A DNA stretch of 64,000 bases from Tetragonia tetragonoides (lineage: Eukaryota; Streptophyta; Magnoliopsida; Caryophyllales; Aizoaceae): the NCBI GenBank assembly GCA_038025085.1, contig CM076146.1:12834001-12898000 (forward strand), in the 5' to 3' direction. The stretch's first letter is position 1, and each line of letters opens with the position of its first letter. A model generated the notes under the pieces. It worked only from the letters and a program-made list of their open reading frames with translations, made no database searches and was not told the origin of the DNA. Below are positions 48,001 through 58,520 of the stretch, piece by piece. Both the position numbers and the translations under genes were made by a program.

Positions 48001-51000
48001 GGACATTCGGCACTTCATTTTAGGTCAAAACTATTCTATATTTTCAAATTATTGACGAGCTCGATAATTGGACACATATCCACATTGGACACTAACAGCC
48101 GAGTCCATGTAACATAGGCCATAGGTCCCTACAATGCCTATTTCGTGGTGAAGCTCTACAAGTGTATTCCACTTGCATTTTATTCAAGATCTACCATGAC
48201 TTGTATTAACATCTCCCTGCCCTCAATTTTCTCATTCAGTATGTCACTAACTGCTGTTATTCCCTCATAAAATCTCTCCAAAGTCCACATGGCTCACCTG
48301 GTCATTGAAGTTTCTTCCCCACAGGTTGGTGAATTTTTGCCTTGAGACCAATACATAAACCTAACAAATCATCCAAGCTTATCACATGGTGCAAGCATGG
48401 AATTAAATAGCGGCCGCTACGCGACGCGACGGCCGCTAAGGATTTTGAGCTCGCCGCGACGCGTTTTACCGCGTTGCGAAATTGAGAAGTCATTCACGCC
48501 GCGACAGCCGCTACGGCCGTTACATTACGCGAAAGCGGCGTGTTTTACCGTTACTTTTCCAATATGATCATTAAATTATTATCATTTTACTTTATAACTC
48601 TATTAGTTTCTTTTAACTAATATTATCTATTTCATAATGAATTTGAATACATATTATGTTCGAATTATGATGGTAAAGCAAATATTCCAAAATGCAATTA
48701 GGAGTGTAAAAATTCCTTTATGTGAGTCATTCACGCCGCGATTCGCTACGCGATACCCGCAACAGTACGTTTCAGCGATATCGCGACCGTTACCGCATTC
48801 GCGATCGCGACCACTATTTAATTCCCTGGGTGCAAGCGAAGCATTGTGGACTGTCTTTGTCAGAATTATTGCAAGTAGTAATATACATAACAAACAATTC
48901 AGAACATCCCTAACAAACCATATTTCAAAATTATGATAAAAGGGGTGTATAGACTGATATTTCTTCTATCAAAGACTTCAAATTCTAGGAGTTGATTGCA
49001 AAGCGTAATGGGTATAGACTTGCAATTCTTTTTTTACGATGATATCACAAAACCTTCTGAAGCATTTCCAGTATGTTGCAAACATAAACTAGAAGGCATG
49101 CAAAACCTAACTAAAGAAATAATGAAGATCCAAAAGTTGGAATAACCACAAAGCTAAAAGAAAGAAACTCAAACCATCAGTGTGGAAATTCAAACCTAAA
49201 GAAACAACATCTTAACGAAGCTTGAGCTAGAAGGCACGTATTGATAACCTACTTTCAAAGAAGTATGGGATGATCTAGACAGCAAAAGTTATTCCAAGGA
49301 AATTTAAGTAGACCAACTGAGCCCATATCTAGTATCACCCAATCAATATAACCCCTGCCTGCATCACACAGGTGAACTTCAAATGTAAACTTAGTAGAAT
49401 ATCACGCACCTCCAGCGGTCATTGGCAGGATGATATTCCATATGTTAACAGTACCATCAGAAGAAGTAGATGCAAACATTGCGTCTTTTGCAGAAAACAT
49501 TATTCCAGAGATACATGTCATGCCCTTCTTATGCGGTTGAGGTAAAGTCAATACATGCCTCCACTGTAACCACAGACCAGAGAAGCTTATACTTGGTTAT
49601 TAGAGAGGTGCACAGAGGTAAAACCAGTCCAGAGAACAGAAATTTCAGAAATTAAATAAGAAATCTAATAGTGATGCATAAAAGAAGAACAAGATAGGAC
49701 AAGCCCGAACTTAGTTCATAATGGTTTGAAGAAGCATGACATTACAGATATTTATCTTTCAAAAAGAGATAATTGGAAAAGGGTATAAATCACCAGCCTG
49801 CCATACACACACAAACAGATAAAAAAGAGATACCTATAGCAATATCTCCCCGCACACTCTCCCCATATCTCTTTATCTATCTGTCTATGCATCTCGCGCC
49901 TTTTAAACGCTTACAAAACAGTATGCTTTTTATTTCTTAATTTTTTTTGTCCGTGGAGAGGATTGTCAAAGGGAACCATATAGATTATTAGACTAATGAA
50001 GACTGGTTTTAAATTTAGCTCCAAACCCCTAGGACTTCACCAAATGAAGTAGCTGGCATCTTTTTATTTAATAAAATAAACACAGATGCATGTAAACACT
50101 AGAGACATGAAAACAATACAACGGATGAAAAATGGAGAACTACGACGGTAAGAACATGTAAAAGGCTTTCCAAATGAGAAATATATGAGGCGCATCTTAT
50201 GATTAGGTGCATACACAGGCAGTCAGACATTATTAACAACTGCATATTATTAGGGGACAGAAGCTGTCTTCAACCTGATCTCACTATACTCTACCATGAT
50301 TCTGCGAATAATTGTCAGCAAATTACCTTTCTGTCCACGAGAGAGAATTCCCATAACATAATTGCACCATCGGCATCCCCAGATAGCAAATAATGCAGCT
50401 CCGATTGCTGAGCTGTGGTGACAAAGAAATGCATGAGTCAGAAACAAGAGAGACACTCACTGAGGATCTTTAACAATATTCCAAAACACCAATAATGATA
50501 CATGTAAAATACTGCCACCATCCCGAAATCTGTTAACATATACTTTAATCCATCCTCCCCCTGGCCTTCCGAAATAAAAATATTAAAGAAAAAGAGAGCA
50601 AATACACCATAAATAATAAAAATTGCATTGTTGCATCGCTGTCCGGGAATTTCCTTAGAGAACACTATTAGGGAGTCAGTCCTGCCTAGCTAGCATCCCT
50701 CTTTACTACCTTTCCCTTTTTAAAATTCCTGTTAGTGTAGCTAATAGGATTGAGAGGATGATGAGGGACTTTCTTTGGTCGGGGGCTGGTGAGGGTAAGA
50801 GAGACCATTTGGTCAGTTGGGACCATGTGTGCCGGCCGAAAACTGAGGGGGGCTTGGGTTTTGGTAGGTTGGTGTCCAAGAACATTTCGCTAGTGGGTAA
50901 GTGGTTATGGCGTTTTCCCCTAGAATCTGACTCCCTATGGCACCGAGTTATCAGAAGCAAGTACGGCCTTCAGCATAATGGGTGGGACGCGCAAGCCAGC

Positions 51001-53448
51001 TCCACTGTCTCCCATGCTTGCCCTTGGAAGTTCGTTTCCCAGGTATCGTCTTTATTCTTTCCACTGGTCAGGTATAATGTGGGTAATGGTCAACGGGTTC
51101 GGTTCTGGGAGGATGTGTGGAATGGTGAAACTCCTTTCTCTTCTACATATCCGCGGGTTTTTCGTTTGTCCACTCTTCACGGGGCGCCTGTGGCTGATTT
51201 TTACTCAGCGGTTGGTGGTTCCTGGGACTTACACCTTCGACGACCACCACGTGATATAGAGATGGAGGAACTCGTTTCCCTCCTGGGTGTCCTCCACACT
51301 AGGCTTCTCGTCCCTAGGGACGATTCTCGGGCTTGGATTGGGGACTCCTCTGGGGTTTTCTCTTCTAAGTCCTTCCTTCATCATCTTAGCCTTCCGTCAC
51401 AGTTTCCACATTTTCCCCTTTCCTCTTATATTTGGAAGTCCAAGGCTCCTCTGAAGGTCCGTGCTTTTGTGTGGACTCTGGTGCTTGGTAAGGTGAACAC
51501 TAGTGATATGGTGCAACGGCGGAGGCCACATATGTGTCTTCTTCCCAGCATGTGTGTGATGTGTCGACAAGACGGAGAGAGTTGTTTGCACTTGTTTGTT
51601 ATGTGTAATTTTGCGAGGGCCTTGTGGGATAGGTTGTTGTGGGGGGAGCCTTTTGTGTGCCCTGCTACTGTGGGGCAATTCCTACAGATGCGGTTCTCTG
51701 CTATGCGGAGGGGGAAGGAGGGTAGGATGTTGTGGCGGTGTGCCTGTGTAGCTATCCTTTGGTGCACTTGGTTAGAGAGGAACTCGAGGATCTTCTCTGA
51801 CGCGGGGAAGAGTATCGATTTAGTTTGGGAACATATAGTCTATTTGGCATCCCTTTGGGCGAAGGCGGCTGGTGCCTTCAAGGGGGTGCCATTGACGGTC
51901 ATTCAACGCCATTGGCGTGATTTGTAGATACTCTATTGTTGTTCTTTGAGGATACCTTATCCTCCATTTTGTATTCTTCCACTATTTGATTAATAAAAAT
52001 TTTCTCTTATCTAAAAGAAAAAGTTTTGGGACTGAAAAAACAATTATCCCAGAACTAACTCACTCTCAAACAAAGGCAACACAAATTGTTGTCATGGGAA
52101 GGAAGCAGAGAATGAAGCTCTTAATGGAGAAACTTAATAAGTAGGATGCTCCAGAGCTTGAGCTTAAATAATGCTCTCCTCCTAGTGAAGTCAATCCTTC
52201 ACAAGTAAATTAGTTGAGGGGGCGATTAGTTCCATAAATTAGAGCTAGCTTATCTTTAGTATGTAAGCGCAAAAGAAAGCACCTCATACCATATCCAGTC
52301 CCTGAATTCAGCAGTATACATCTACCGCTTCATTTTCAATTATTTATTTGTTTATTTAGTTATCTTTCTATCTACTTATTTATAACTGTTGTCAACATTC
52401 AAAATTCTTTTGTAGGTCTATCGGAAACAACCTCTCTACTAGCTAGGGGTAAGGCTGCGTAAATCTGGACCTCCTCTGACCCCTGCCCTCAATGAGATCC
52501 TTCCTGGGATGTTGGTATTGTTGCACAACTTAACCAACATGGAATTTCAGACCATCACTAAAACACTGAACATCAAATAGCATTGTTGATAGATGTGTAA
52601 ATAAGCAGCCAGTTCTCGGCTTCACACGGAAGAGGAGAATTTGTAATGGCACTGGATAACGTGGTAATAAGAAGTATGATAAGCTCACCAACTATAGCCA
52701 ATTTAGATACATTTACAAACTTCCAGTGAAAGAAAACGGGGCAAATGAAGATCGTAAAGTAAGCATCATTGCATCTACAAAAGGACTTTTTCCGCTCATT
52801 GTTTACAATTTAATCCATTAAAGGAACCATTCTACATAAGACTGCCAAATATGGGACTAATATTTCAATGATCATTGCAGCACTCTGATTGCTTGTGCCA
52901 AATGAGTCGTTTATGAAACTGAACTCAAGACATTCGAACTAAATTCCATCCATCCCTTGTATATTTCAAATTTTAAATAGGAGGCTAAAATACTGATTAA
53001 AGGTAGCAAAGCTAAGCAAATGCACACAAAATGACACCTCAAACTTAACAACAAATTAAGATTCTAACACCTACGAAACAACGAAAAATAAGAGCACAAA
53101 AACGGACCTTTATATGCAAACTTGGCACTGGGGAGCCAAAGGGTGCAATTAACCGATGCCTTATGGCCTGGAAGTGTAGTCAATATCTGGGCTTTCTGCA
53201 ATACACAAAAGAATACACAAAAAGACCAATCAATAAAAACATTAAATGGGTTTGTTTTCGATTGGTGAACTGAATTGAGCAAAAAAGAGAAAATGGGAGA
53301 GATTACAAACCTTGGGACAGAAAATGGCAACAGCATTTTGGGCACCAAAAGCGACCAAATTGCAAGCGCCCCAAGAGACGTTGTTGACTACCCTATTGCA
53401 ACCTGCTCCTATGAATGCTCTCTCCACCTCACAGCTGCCCACGGTCAT
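36020..53448 (-). CDS. ELP2: Elongator complex protein 2, WD40 repeat subunit
   Basis: Ten exons on the minus strand join in frame with GT-AG introns: 53448-53311, 53195-53108, 50412-50327, 49563-49410, 44214-44054, 43880-43224, 40146-39831, 39681-39464, 37594-37417, 36513-36020 (829 aa; the Arabidopsis protein is about 838). Diagnostic blocks are FIGAGCNRVVNNVSWG at the N-terminus, GHEDWVYSVQWQPP, SILSASMDKTMMIW, GHWGPNKDAILAHGYGG, NMSALGLSQKPIYVHG, PIEEQMAWHTLWPESHKLYG and AHKRIIW. Elp2 folds into two seven-bladed propellers and joins Elp1 and Elp3 in the Elongator core, which modifies wobble uridines of tRNA and affects transcription. The start at 53448 matches the family N-terminus; an in-frame ATG at 53544 would add 32 unconserved residues. 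Coding sequence is intact, although introns 2, 4, 6, 7 and 8 are swollen by retroelements. Confidence 0.97.
37966..38160 (-). mobile_element. LINE 3'-end fragment, inverted
   Basis: On the minus strand it contains the closing part of the LINE family (a degraded TAxLxFLWAKAEEAF-like segment, then GAGGACATCTTGTCCTC and an A-rich tail with TTATCT). A G10 run at about 37993 lies between the tail and the closing phrase. It abuts the next LINE head to head, in ELP2 intron 8. Confidence 0.6.
38161..38640 (+). mobile_element. 5'-truncated LINE, antisense in ELP2 intron 8
   Basis: Degraded zf-RVT and C-terminal segments are visible (tgtgcagcattcgcaggcac, ggtgcatatggttggagcgg, atagggtgatttttggcctc), then gaggacttcttgtcctctct and a tail of repeated AAAATAAAAT to about 38665. 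The left boundary is approximate. Confidence 0.65.
38660..39098 (+). mobile_element. LINE 3'-end remnant with internal duplication
   Basis: Two similar segments (38707-38800 and 38811-38900, sharing CAATGCTTA-TTT, TTTGTG-TGCATCTGGTT and ACATCACCTA-type words) precede tatcctctct and a tail with attctttagctaaaa. It resembles the LINE 3' region but is strongly decayed. Confidence 0.5.
40484..40930 (+). mobile_element. LINE 3'-end remnant split by a SINE
   Basis: gtgtctttggttagaaggaa, tgtgggatagagccactcat and ctttatgggctagaactgga match the last part of the LINE ORF2 region; the element resumes after the SINE with tagtcctcctttgctgtatt. The segment at 40487-40560 also resembles 41096-41176, a local duplication of about 75 bp. 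Confidence 0.55.
40750..40887 (+). mobile_element. tRNA-derived SINE, 138 bp, 22-bp target duplication
   Basis: The head has a pol III A-box-like CTCAGCTGGTAAGAC and a B-box-like GGTTCGAGTTCC, as in tRNA-derived SINEs; the tail ends TTATCTAAAAAATAA. A perfect 22-bp direct repeat flanks it at 40728-40749 and 40888-40909. It is inserted into the LINE remnant in ELP2 intron 7, probably giving the full SINE length. Confidence 0.85.
40957..41070 (+). repeat. Dispersed SINE-like repeat, copy 1
   Basis: aacaacaacaacccagtaaa, gaggtctggggaggtccaga, tgtacgcagccttaccccta and agagaggttgtttccga form a block shared, inverted, with 52413-52524. Similar GGTCTGGGGAGG...ACGCAGACCTTACCCC sequences are widespread in plant genomes; the exact family is not certain. 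Confidence 0.6.
41355..41948 (+). mobile_element. 5'-truncated LINE with 15-bp target duplication
   Basis: The frame reads VRTFVWTLVLDRVNTHDMWQ, then CVMCHHDCENSLHMFMC (zf-RVT Cys/His residues) and LWGRLTGG, with frame breaks; a 27-bp tandem duplication (ggggagagagggtaagttat) sits near 41619-41668. It closes with aggactccttgtcctc and ttgattaataaaaaaatttc. The direct repeat TAAATGTTGCTTCCA flanks it at 41340-41354 and 41949-41963. Confidence 0.85.
42978..43163. mobile_element. TIR MITE with 8-bp duplication in ELP2 intron 6
   Basis: The terminal inverted repeats CTATGTTGCTCGAACT and AGTTCGAGCAACATAG are perfect over 16 bp. A perfect 8-bp direct repeat GGTTAAAG (42970-42977 and 43164-43171) points to a hAT-type transposase. 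No coding sequence; the interior has GTGTCGGGTACTCGACACTCC. Confidence 0.85.
44645..44940. mobile_element. PIF/Harbinger-type MITE, 296 bp
   Basis: Inverted terminal parts: left GGTGGCGTTTACTTG, right (minus strand) GGGCTCGTTTACTTG, then shared GATTACAATGTAAT words and purine-rich arms (GGGGGAGGAGAAA against TTTCTCCTCCCCC). GTA occurs on both flanks. It belongs to the same family as the element at 11832. It lies in ELP2 intron 4. Confidence 0.65.
45652..45770. mobile_element. Decayed relative of the 42978 MITE
   Basis: GGCTATGCTACTTGCACTCG followed by CACCTCAAGCACCCGTGTC and CTTAACACTCC resembles the left part of the elements at 42978 and 47939. No right terminal repeat was recognised. Confidence 0.35.
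46334..47163 (+). mobile_element. 5'-truncated LINE, left half of an inverted pair
   Basis: Codes for WDLHLRRSPHDRELEELVSL, WIGDSSGVFSCKSFLYHISL, LKVRAFVWTLVLGRVKSYDM and the zinc-binding CVMCRHSEEDCLHLLVLCNF, with a frame break near 46870, then YLASLWAKAAGAFKGVPLTI and a tail ttgattaataaataaaaaa. The left flank is the 18-bp word AAGGCTCTGATTCTGGGA (46316-46333), repeated at 47676-47693 beyond the partner. Lies in ELP2 intron 4, antisense to the gene. Confidence 0.8.
47164..47660 (-). mobile_element. 5'-truncated LINE, right half of an inverted pair
   Basis: On the minus strand it runs from the zf-RVT region (CVMCRHSGEDCLHLFVQCDF-like, broken frames) through YLASLWAKAAGAFKGVPLTV to the A-rich tail at 47164. 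It meets the plus-strand LINE tail to tail. Beyond it, 47650-47675 has a second tail-like stretch (attttattatctaaaaac) before the 18-bp direct repeat. Confidence 0.8.
47939..48118. mobile_element. MITE related to the 42978 element
   Basis: Ends CTATGTTACCCGGATTC and (minus strand) CCTATGTTACATGGACTC are inverted repeats like those at 42978. CCATAG lies just outside both ends, possibly the remains of a target duplication. Lies in ELP2 intron 4. Confidence 0.6.
48396..48828. mobile_element. CpG-rich hAT MITE, 433 bp, 8-bp duplication
   Basis: The ends CATGGAATTAAATAG and (minus strand) CAGGGAATTAAATAG are near-perfect inverted repeats starting with the hAT-type CA-GG. The perfect 8-bp duplication GGTGCAAG lies at 48388-48395 and 48829-48836. 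Both arms are made of CGCGAC/GCGGCCGCTACG words, far richer in CpG than anything around them, with an AT-rich centre. Lies in ELP2 intron 4. Confidence 0.9.
50690..52022 (+). mobile_element. Longest LINE copy, ORF2 C-terminal part, in ELP2 intron 2
   Basis: A 389-codon open frame (50758-51927) starts in the region behind the reverse transcriptase (RMMRDFLWSGAGEGKRDHLV, LGFGRLVSKNISLVGKWLWR), includes GNGQRVRFWEDVW and WIGDSSGVFSSKSFLHHLSL, and ends with the zinc-binding CVMCRQDGESCLHLFVMCNF and RCACVAILWCTWLERNSRIF. This is plant L1 ORF2 with the endonuclease and RT domains lost by 5' truncation. The tail reads ttgattaataaaaattttct, then A-rich. Its open frame shows it is the youngest LINE here. 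No target duplication was found. Confidence 0.88.
52413..52524 (-). repeat. Dispersed SINE-like repeat, copy 2
   Basis: Inverted copy of the block at 40957-41070: cggaaacaacctctctacta, ggggtaaggctgcgtaaatc, ggacctcctctgacccc. Lies in ELP2 intron 2. Confidence 0.6.
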
Positions 53449-54590
53449 GGCTTCAGGAGAGAGAGGGGATGATGGGATGCTGTCTGATCTCTGGATTCTC
53501 TGAAACAGCAGTTGAAGGCAGAGAGAAATATGTACAATGGTCAAAGGGAGAGTTGATTCTGGAAGATGTGGGGCTTGGACTGTTTTAGATACTGACCATA
53601 TGGTCAGCCTTTTACTCTTGCTCTTGGATTTATTATTATGAATGAATGAAAATGAAAAGTGGATCCATTTTTTGGTCTATTAAAACGTTGAACTCAACTC
53701 ACACAAGCATAGAATGGGAGCAATAGACACAAGTTACACAACAAACAATACTAGGCAATTCTGGTTCGATCAATAAAATTTCTACACCAGAGATGCATTA
53801 CCAGAACCTTGCAATATCTCAAATTCACCAACACCCAATCCAACAAACATCCAATTAACTATCAGCATATAAACCATTAATAATTGCAAAATTTATCACA
53901 ACAATCAACAAATATAGACAAGAAACATCAAAAAGGGGAAGAAACAGAACAAACAGAAACTTGTGACACCCAGAACATAAGAAACAGAAATATGCAGAGC
54001 ATTCCATTTATTTTAGCATTACCCTTGGAATTAAAGATGGATGACCACCTCAAAAAAAAAACATTGATTAAAACTCCCAACAACACAGACAGGAACATAA
54101 TTTTTCAATCTAAAATCAACTGATAATTATAATTATTTTTATTTTCATATACAAATACACATGGGCACCAACAAATACACAATCTTTTTCAAATTGCTTC
54201 AAATTGGAAATACTCAAACATATGTTCTTCCTTTCTAATGAGTAATTTAAATGAAGAGGCTGACACAAATCGCAAAAACGATTAAGACCCAAATCGCAAA
54301 ATCTGAAATTTTTTATAACCCAGATAACATACCCAGTAAATTGAGGCGGTGGCGCCTGCAGTTCACGTCGAGAGACTTTTGCTTTGAGTTCGAGCCGACT
54401 GTGGTGAGACCAGAGGAGAGAGAGAGAGAGTGATAGTGAACTCAGAACTGTGAATGAAGTGTAAACGTGAAAAGAGAGAGGGAAAGAACTGATGTTCTAT
54501 TTTTTTTCCTGGGTTAGAGTTGAAGAGGTTCCATGTATTTTCTGACCATTAGATAAACTACAACGGCTCAGATTGCAACTTCTCATCTTA
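53449..54590 (-). promoter_or_regulatory. 5' leader and promoter region of ELP2
   Basis: Upstream of the ELP2 ATG. A GC-richer stretch near 54340-54480 with (GA)n at 54415-54430 could be a leader exon separated from the coding part by an intron, but no splice pair could be fixed. The open frame at 54251-54433 (+) has no recognised domain. Confidence 0.35.
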
Positions 54591-54599
54591 TATATTCTA

Positions 54600-55731
54600 C
54601 AACAAAGGTAATGTAGTTCTTCCAAAAAAAAAAAAATCAAAGGTAATGTAGGCATTTAACGTTTTACCAATAGGCAGCGTATATCATCAATGTTGAAAAT
54701 TGACTACATAAGCCATAAACATTTTATTTTTGGGCCATGTGAACTATTGATCATTAGAAGGTAAAACTTACCTACAAATATAAATCATGTGCGAGACATA
54801 TGACTATCAAAATATAAACTTTACCTCCCATGTACCAACCGCTCCCGCACAAGATACTCTTTTTTTCCTTTGTATCTGTAACTTTCCTCTAGAACTAGGT
54901 CAATTCTACTCTATAGTTATCCTACAAAACTCTAGTTCAATATTTGGTGCAGGTCAGGACTAATAGAAATTACTAGTCGTACTTATGGGAAAAAAAAATA
55001 ATTCTCCCATGTACTAACTGCTTCCGCACAACATGTTCAAAGTAAATTTTCGTTTTCTAACATCGCAACTGGCAAGCAATAATTTAAAAAGTTAATGGAA
55101 AACATTCCTTGGAATGTTTGTTATTTATTACTCCTTCAGTTTCGTAAAAATCTTAACATTTATTTTTTAAAAGTCAAAGTTTACAAATTTTGGCCAATAA
55201 TTTATGAAAAATTATAAGGACTTATAATATAAAAGTATTATGGTTAGATTCATTTTAAATAGTACTTTCGGAAAATCATATTTTTTTTTTAATAAGTTAT
55301 ATATTCATGTAAATACAATTATTTAAGGTCAAATGGTGCATTGGAGACCGTGCAAAAGTAAACTTAAGGTTGTTCTAAAACGGATGGAGTATTTTTTTAA
55401 TTTCTTTGAAGGCTAATGATAAAAAAAAATCTTTTTTTTCTTTTTTTTAATCTAGGGCTAATGATACTTTGATTATTAGAATATAACAGTGGTGCAATAT
55501 TATTTACCAATAAAAAAGGTGAGCAATTTCCTTAAAATTTTAATTTTAACAAGCTTTTTTTTTGCCCCACTTGCTTTCATCTGAGTGTGTACGTTACTCT
55601 CTAATTTTCCGGTAGTCAATGGTTTACATGACCCAAAAACAAAACGTTGATGGCCTACATAGCCAATTTTCAACGTCGATTGCCTACGCGACCGAATACT
55701 GAAACGTCAAGGGTCTACATGACCTTTGTTG
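54600..55731. mobile_element. Long-TIR MULE-type element, 1132 bp, 9-bp duplication
   Basis: The perfect direct repeat TATATTCTA lies at 54591-54599 and 55732-55740. Both ends start CAACAAAGGT and remain inverted copies for about 150 bp (left words GTTGAAAATTGACTACATA and ACATTTTATTTTTGGGCCAT have counterparts at 55600-55700). The interior is AT-rich with no coding sequence. The 9-bp duplication and long TIRs mark a non-autonomous Mutator-like element, about 1.1 kb upstream of ELP2. Confidence 0.85.
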
Positions 55732-55740
55732 TATATTCTA

Positions 55741-58520
55741 ACACCCTTTTTTATCAAGGAAAAGAGAAATTGTCATTCATGAAAAGTTAGAATACAATTA
55801 CAAATACAAATTTCTCTAAACAAGTGCAAATCAAAAATAAGAATATGAATAGATTTCCTAACACTACTGCTTGATATCGATGTCTTGCACATCTCCTTCG
55901 AATTATGGCTAACACCCATTTTTTAGAATCGATATAGAAAGGTTAATTAATAGAATTGGTATTTAAAAACAGTTTGCATTAATACCACACCCCTTTTAAA
56001 ACAATACCACACTCCTAATAATTTTTTGCCAAATTTGCCCTTTTTATAATTTTAGGCCCTAATTCCCTTCCTGCTACCCTAAGTTATAATACTAATAAAA
56101 ACATAATATTTGTCGTCATACAACACTCTCTGCGAATCGTGAAATCACTATACGGTTCGAATCAACTGTTCAATCAATCTCAATCACGATGACAACGAAA
56201 AACAATCATCCTGACGATTATTTTCAAATTCGTTCCCGAGTTACAGCGTTTTTAATTTATGTAGAATATATTTAATATTTTTTCGGTAATCAAAAATAGA
56301 TCTGCGCCTAGTATAAGCGCAGGTCATAAAGACTTGCGCCCCATTCAGACGCAGGTTTCCAACACTTGCGCCCAGTCCAGGCGCAGGTACAGCAAACCTG
56401 CGCTTAAACAAGGCGCGAGTATTGTGTTGGTATGTGATGGGCACTGCTCCTTTGCTTTGCTTTTGGGAACATAAAGTAACTGCTTTATTCATCATCTCTC
56501 AAGCTGTCAAGCATGATTTTGGGTTTCATTGATTGATATAATTTTGGTTTTTCAGGTGGGTTGGATGTTTTGTCATTGAACTTTGTATTTTTATTCCATT
56601 TTCATTTGTGAGTGTTGTTTATGTGTGTGTGTTTGTGTTTTTATTTTTTTAAGGGTATTTTGGGTAGTTTATATTTGGGGATGTGGTATTTAGCTTCCCC
56701 TTTAAAAATGCATACCCTTAAAACTTAATAGGTTGGAATATAAATGATAATCAATCAAATCAAATTAGCATTTAAAAATGCATACCCTTATAAGATAAAA
56801 AAAAAATGCATACCCTTAATAGGTGGAAATATTTACTTGCACCGGAGAAAGAGAAACTTATAAATAAAAAAAATAAAAAACTAATTAACAAAAAGGAACT
56901 CCTAAACTCTTTTTTTTATCATGGAACTTTTACACTTAATACACCCTTAATTATGTAAACGGAGATAATCTTGATTAAAAACTTATTTTTTTTAATTGTA
57001 AATTACTACCATTTTACGAAAAATAATCGTAGTTTCGAAATTTCCTACTTTTTCTTTGTTTTATGTCGCTTTTAATTTTCTTTCTCATTCCCTTCGTGAG
57101 TACTTTACTACATATCAAAAGGCTATTTTTTAATTGGCGCTTCAATTGTAAAGTATTCACAATTTGTATGCCAATAGGACCGCGTTGAGAATCGGGAAAT
57201 ATAAAAATAATTCACAAGTATTATCAACTTCACAATGATTATTGACCTTTTGTTTGAAGTTCAAATCGAATTTGAACTTGACTTGATCGCCAACACTAAC
57301 ATATATAGCTCCAAAATGTTTCGACCTTTCCTCGTTAGTATTATGTATCCCACTTTTACATGTTTAATGAATTGAAGAAAAAGGACACAAACAAAAGTTT
57401 TTTTTTTTCTTTGAAAAAACTCAAACAAAAGTTAGCATTTAGCTAAGTAAACTCATTCTACCACGTAAAAAATATTTTATTTAAAAAAGAAACTAGTTTA
57501 AGAAAATATCTTTTCAAAACATGATTTTTGTATTTTTGTAATAACAATTTTTCCACATTCCACATTCCACATTGTTACACACGAATATAGTACAATAATG
57601 ATCCTCATCACAAAAACTCGTTTAACTGTGAGATGATGATTAATTTTTGAATAAAATATTTAAATTTGAGCTAAAAAGTGTTACTTTATTTAAACAAATT
57701 TGATCGTCGTCGAAAAAAAATACGTTACTTTTTGGAAGGGGGAGAGAAATGGTATATTTTGATTAAAATGTGTCACTTCTTGTTGTGAAACAATCTTAAA
57801 CAAGGTGGAGTAAACATTTATTAAGTCCTAATGATATGATAATTATGTTTCTTTCTAAAATTAGCTAGTTGACTACGAACTATATTTAATATCCTTAGTG
57901 AAAATAACGAGTTTTATTGTCCTTTTAGTATGCCCGCATATCACAATAAAAAACTCATACAAGACGGTTGTATCATGAAATGACTGTTATATTTTGAATA
58001 AAAAAGTGTTAAATTACGACCAAAAAATATTATTTAATATTAAACACTTTTGGTTGTTGAAAAACCTTTGGGACAAAAGTGTAACTTTTTGGACAAAATA
58101 AAAAAATTATTTCAAACGTCTTAACATGAAACGGTCTTACACAAGACCTCCTCAATATTTATTTATTTCTTTTCTTATCACTGTATTTATTTATATCATT
58201 TATATACCTCACTCATGATACAAGAGCATGATGGATGATGTCTAACAATTAGATAAATGAACATATGATGAATTGTTATCGCGACCAGAGAAAACGATGG
58301 TAACAAGAACTTGGATCTTAAAGACAATAAGTTGTTTCTTGGTTTGTCACTCAGTTCCTCCCTCTTTATTGATTGTGCTCTTTCTTTTGAAATCACTTGC
58401 CACCATAATGGTGAAGCTAGTGGTTGTTCTGGTAATGAATGTACTAATAAGTGTTACTTGTTTACAGTTGTAGTAGGGTTGGTGTTCCGTGTTCTCCCCG
58501 AATATTTATTTATGTGAATT
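55741..58520. other. Intergenic sequence with GCGC palindrome cluster
   Basis: No gene is recognised in this AT-rich stretch, apart from the palindrome cluster annotated separately. Repeated words (tttaaaaatgcatacccttaa at about 56703, 56771 and 56808) show local duplication. Confidence 0.4.
56302..56418. repeat. Four spaced TGCGCC/GGCGCA palindromes
   Basis: Four imperfect palindromes of about 22 bp repeat at a 31-33 bp period: 56302-56322, 56333-56354, 56365-56386 and 56397-56418. Each has TGCGCC-like left and GGCGCA-like right arms around a loop of 8-10 bases; the third (TTGCGCCCAGTCCAGGCGCA) is the cleanest. Confidence 0.8.

Noticed and set aside
53449..53544. Upstream in-frame ATG of ELP2 adding 32 residues
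   Set aside because: The family N-terminus begins a few residues before FIGAGCNRVV, which fits the ATG at 53448; the extension looks like leader sequence.
58273..58517. Cys-containing 66-68 codon frames resembling a small secreted peptide
   Set aside because: Two overlapping frames, no clean signal peptide and Cys framework, and no defensin-like spacing that could be named.
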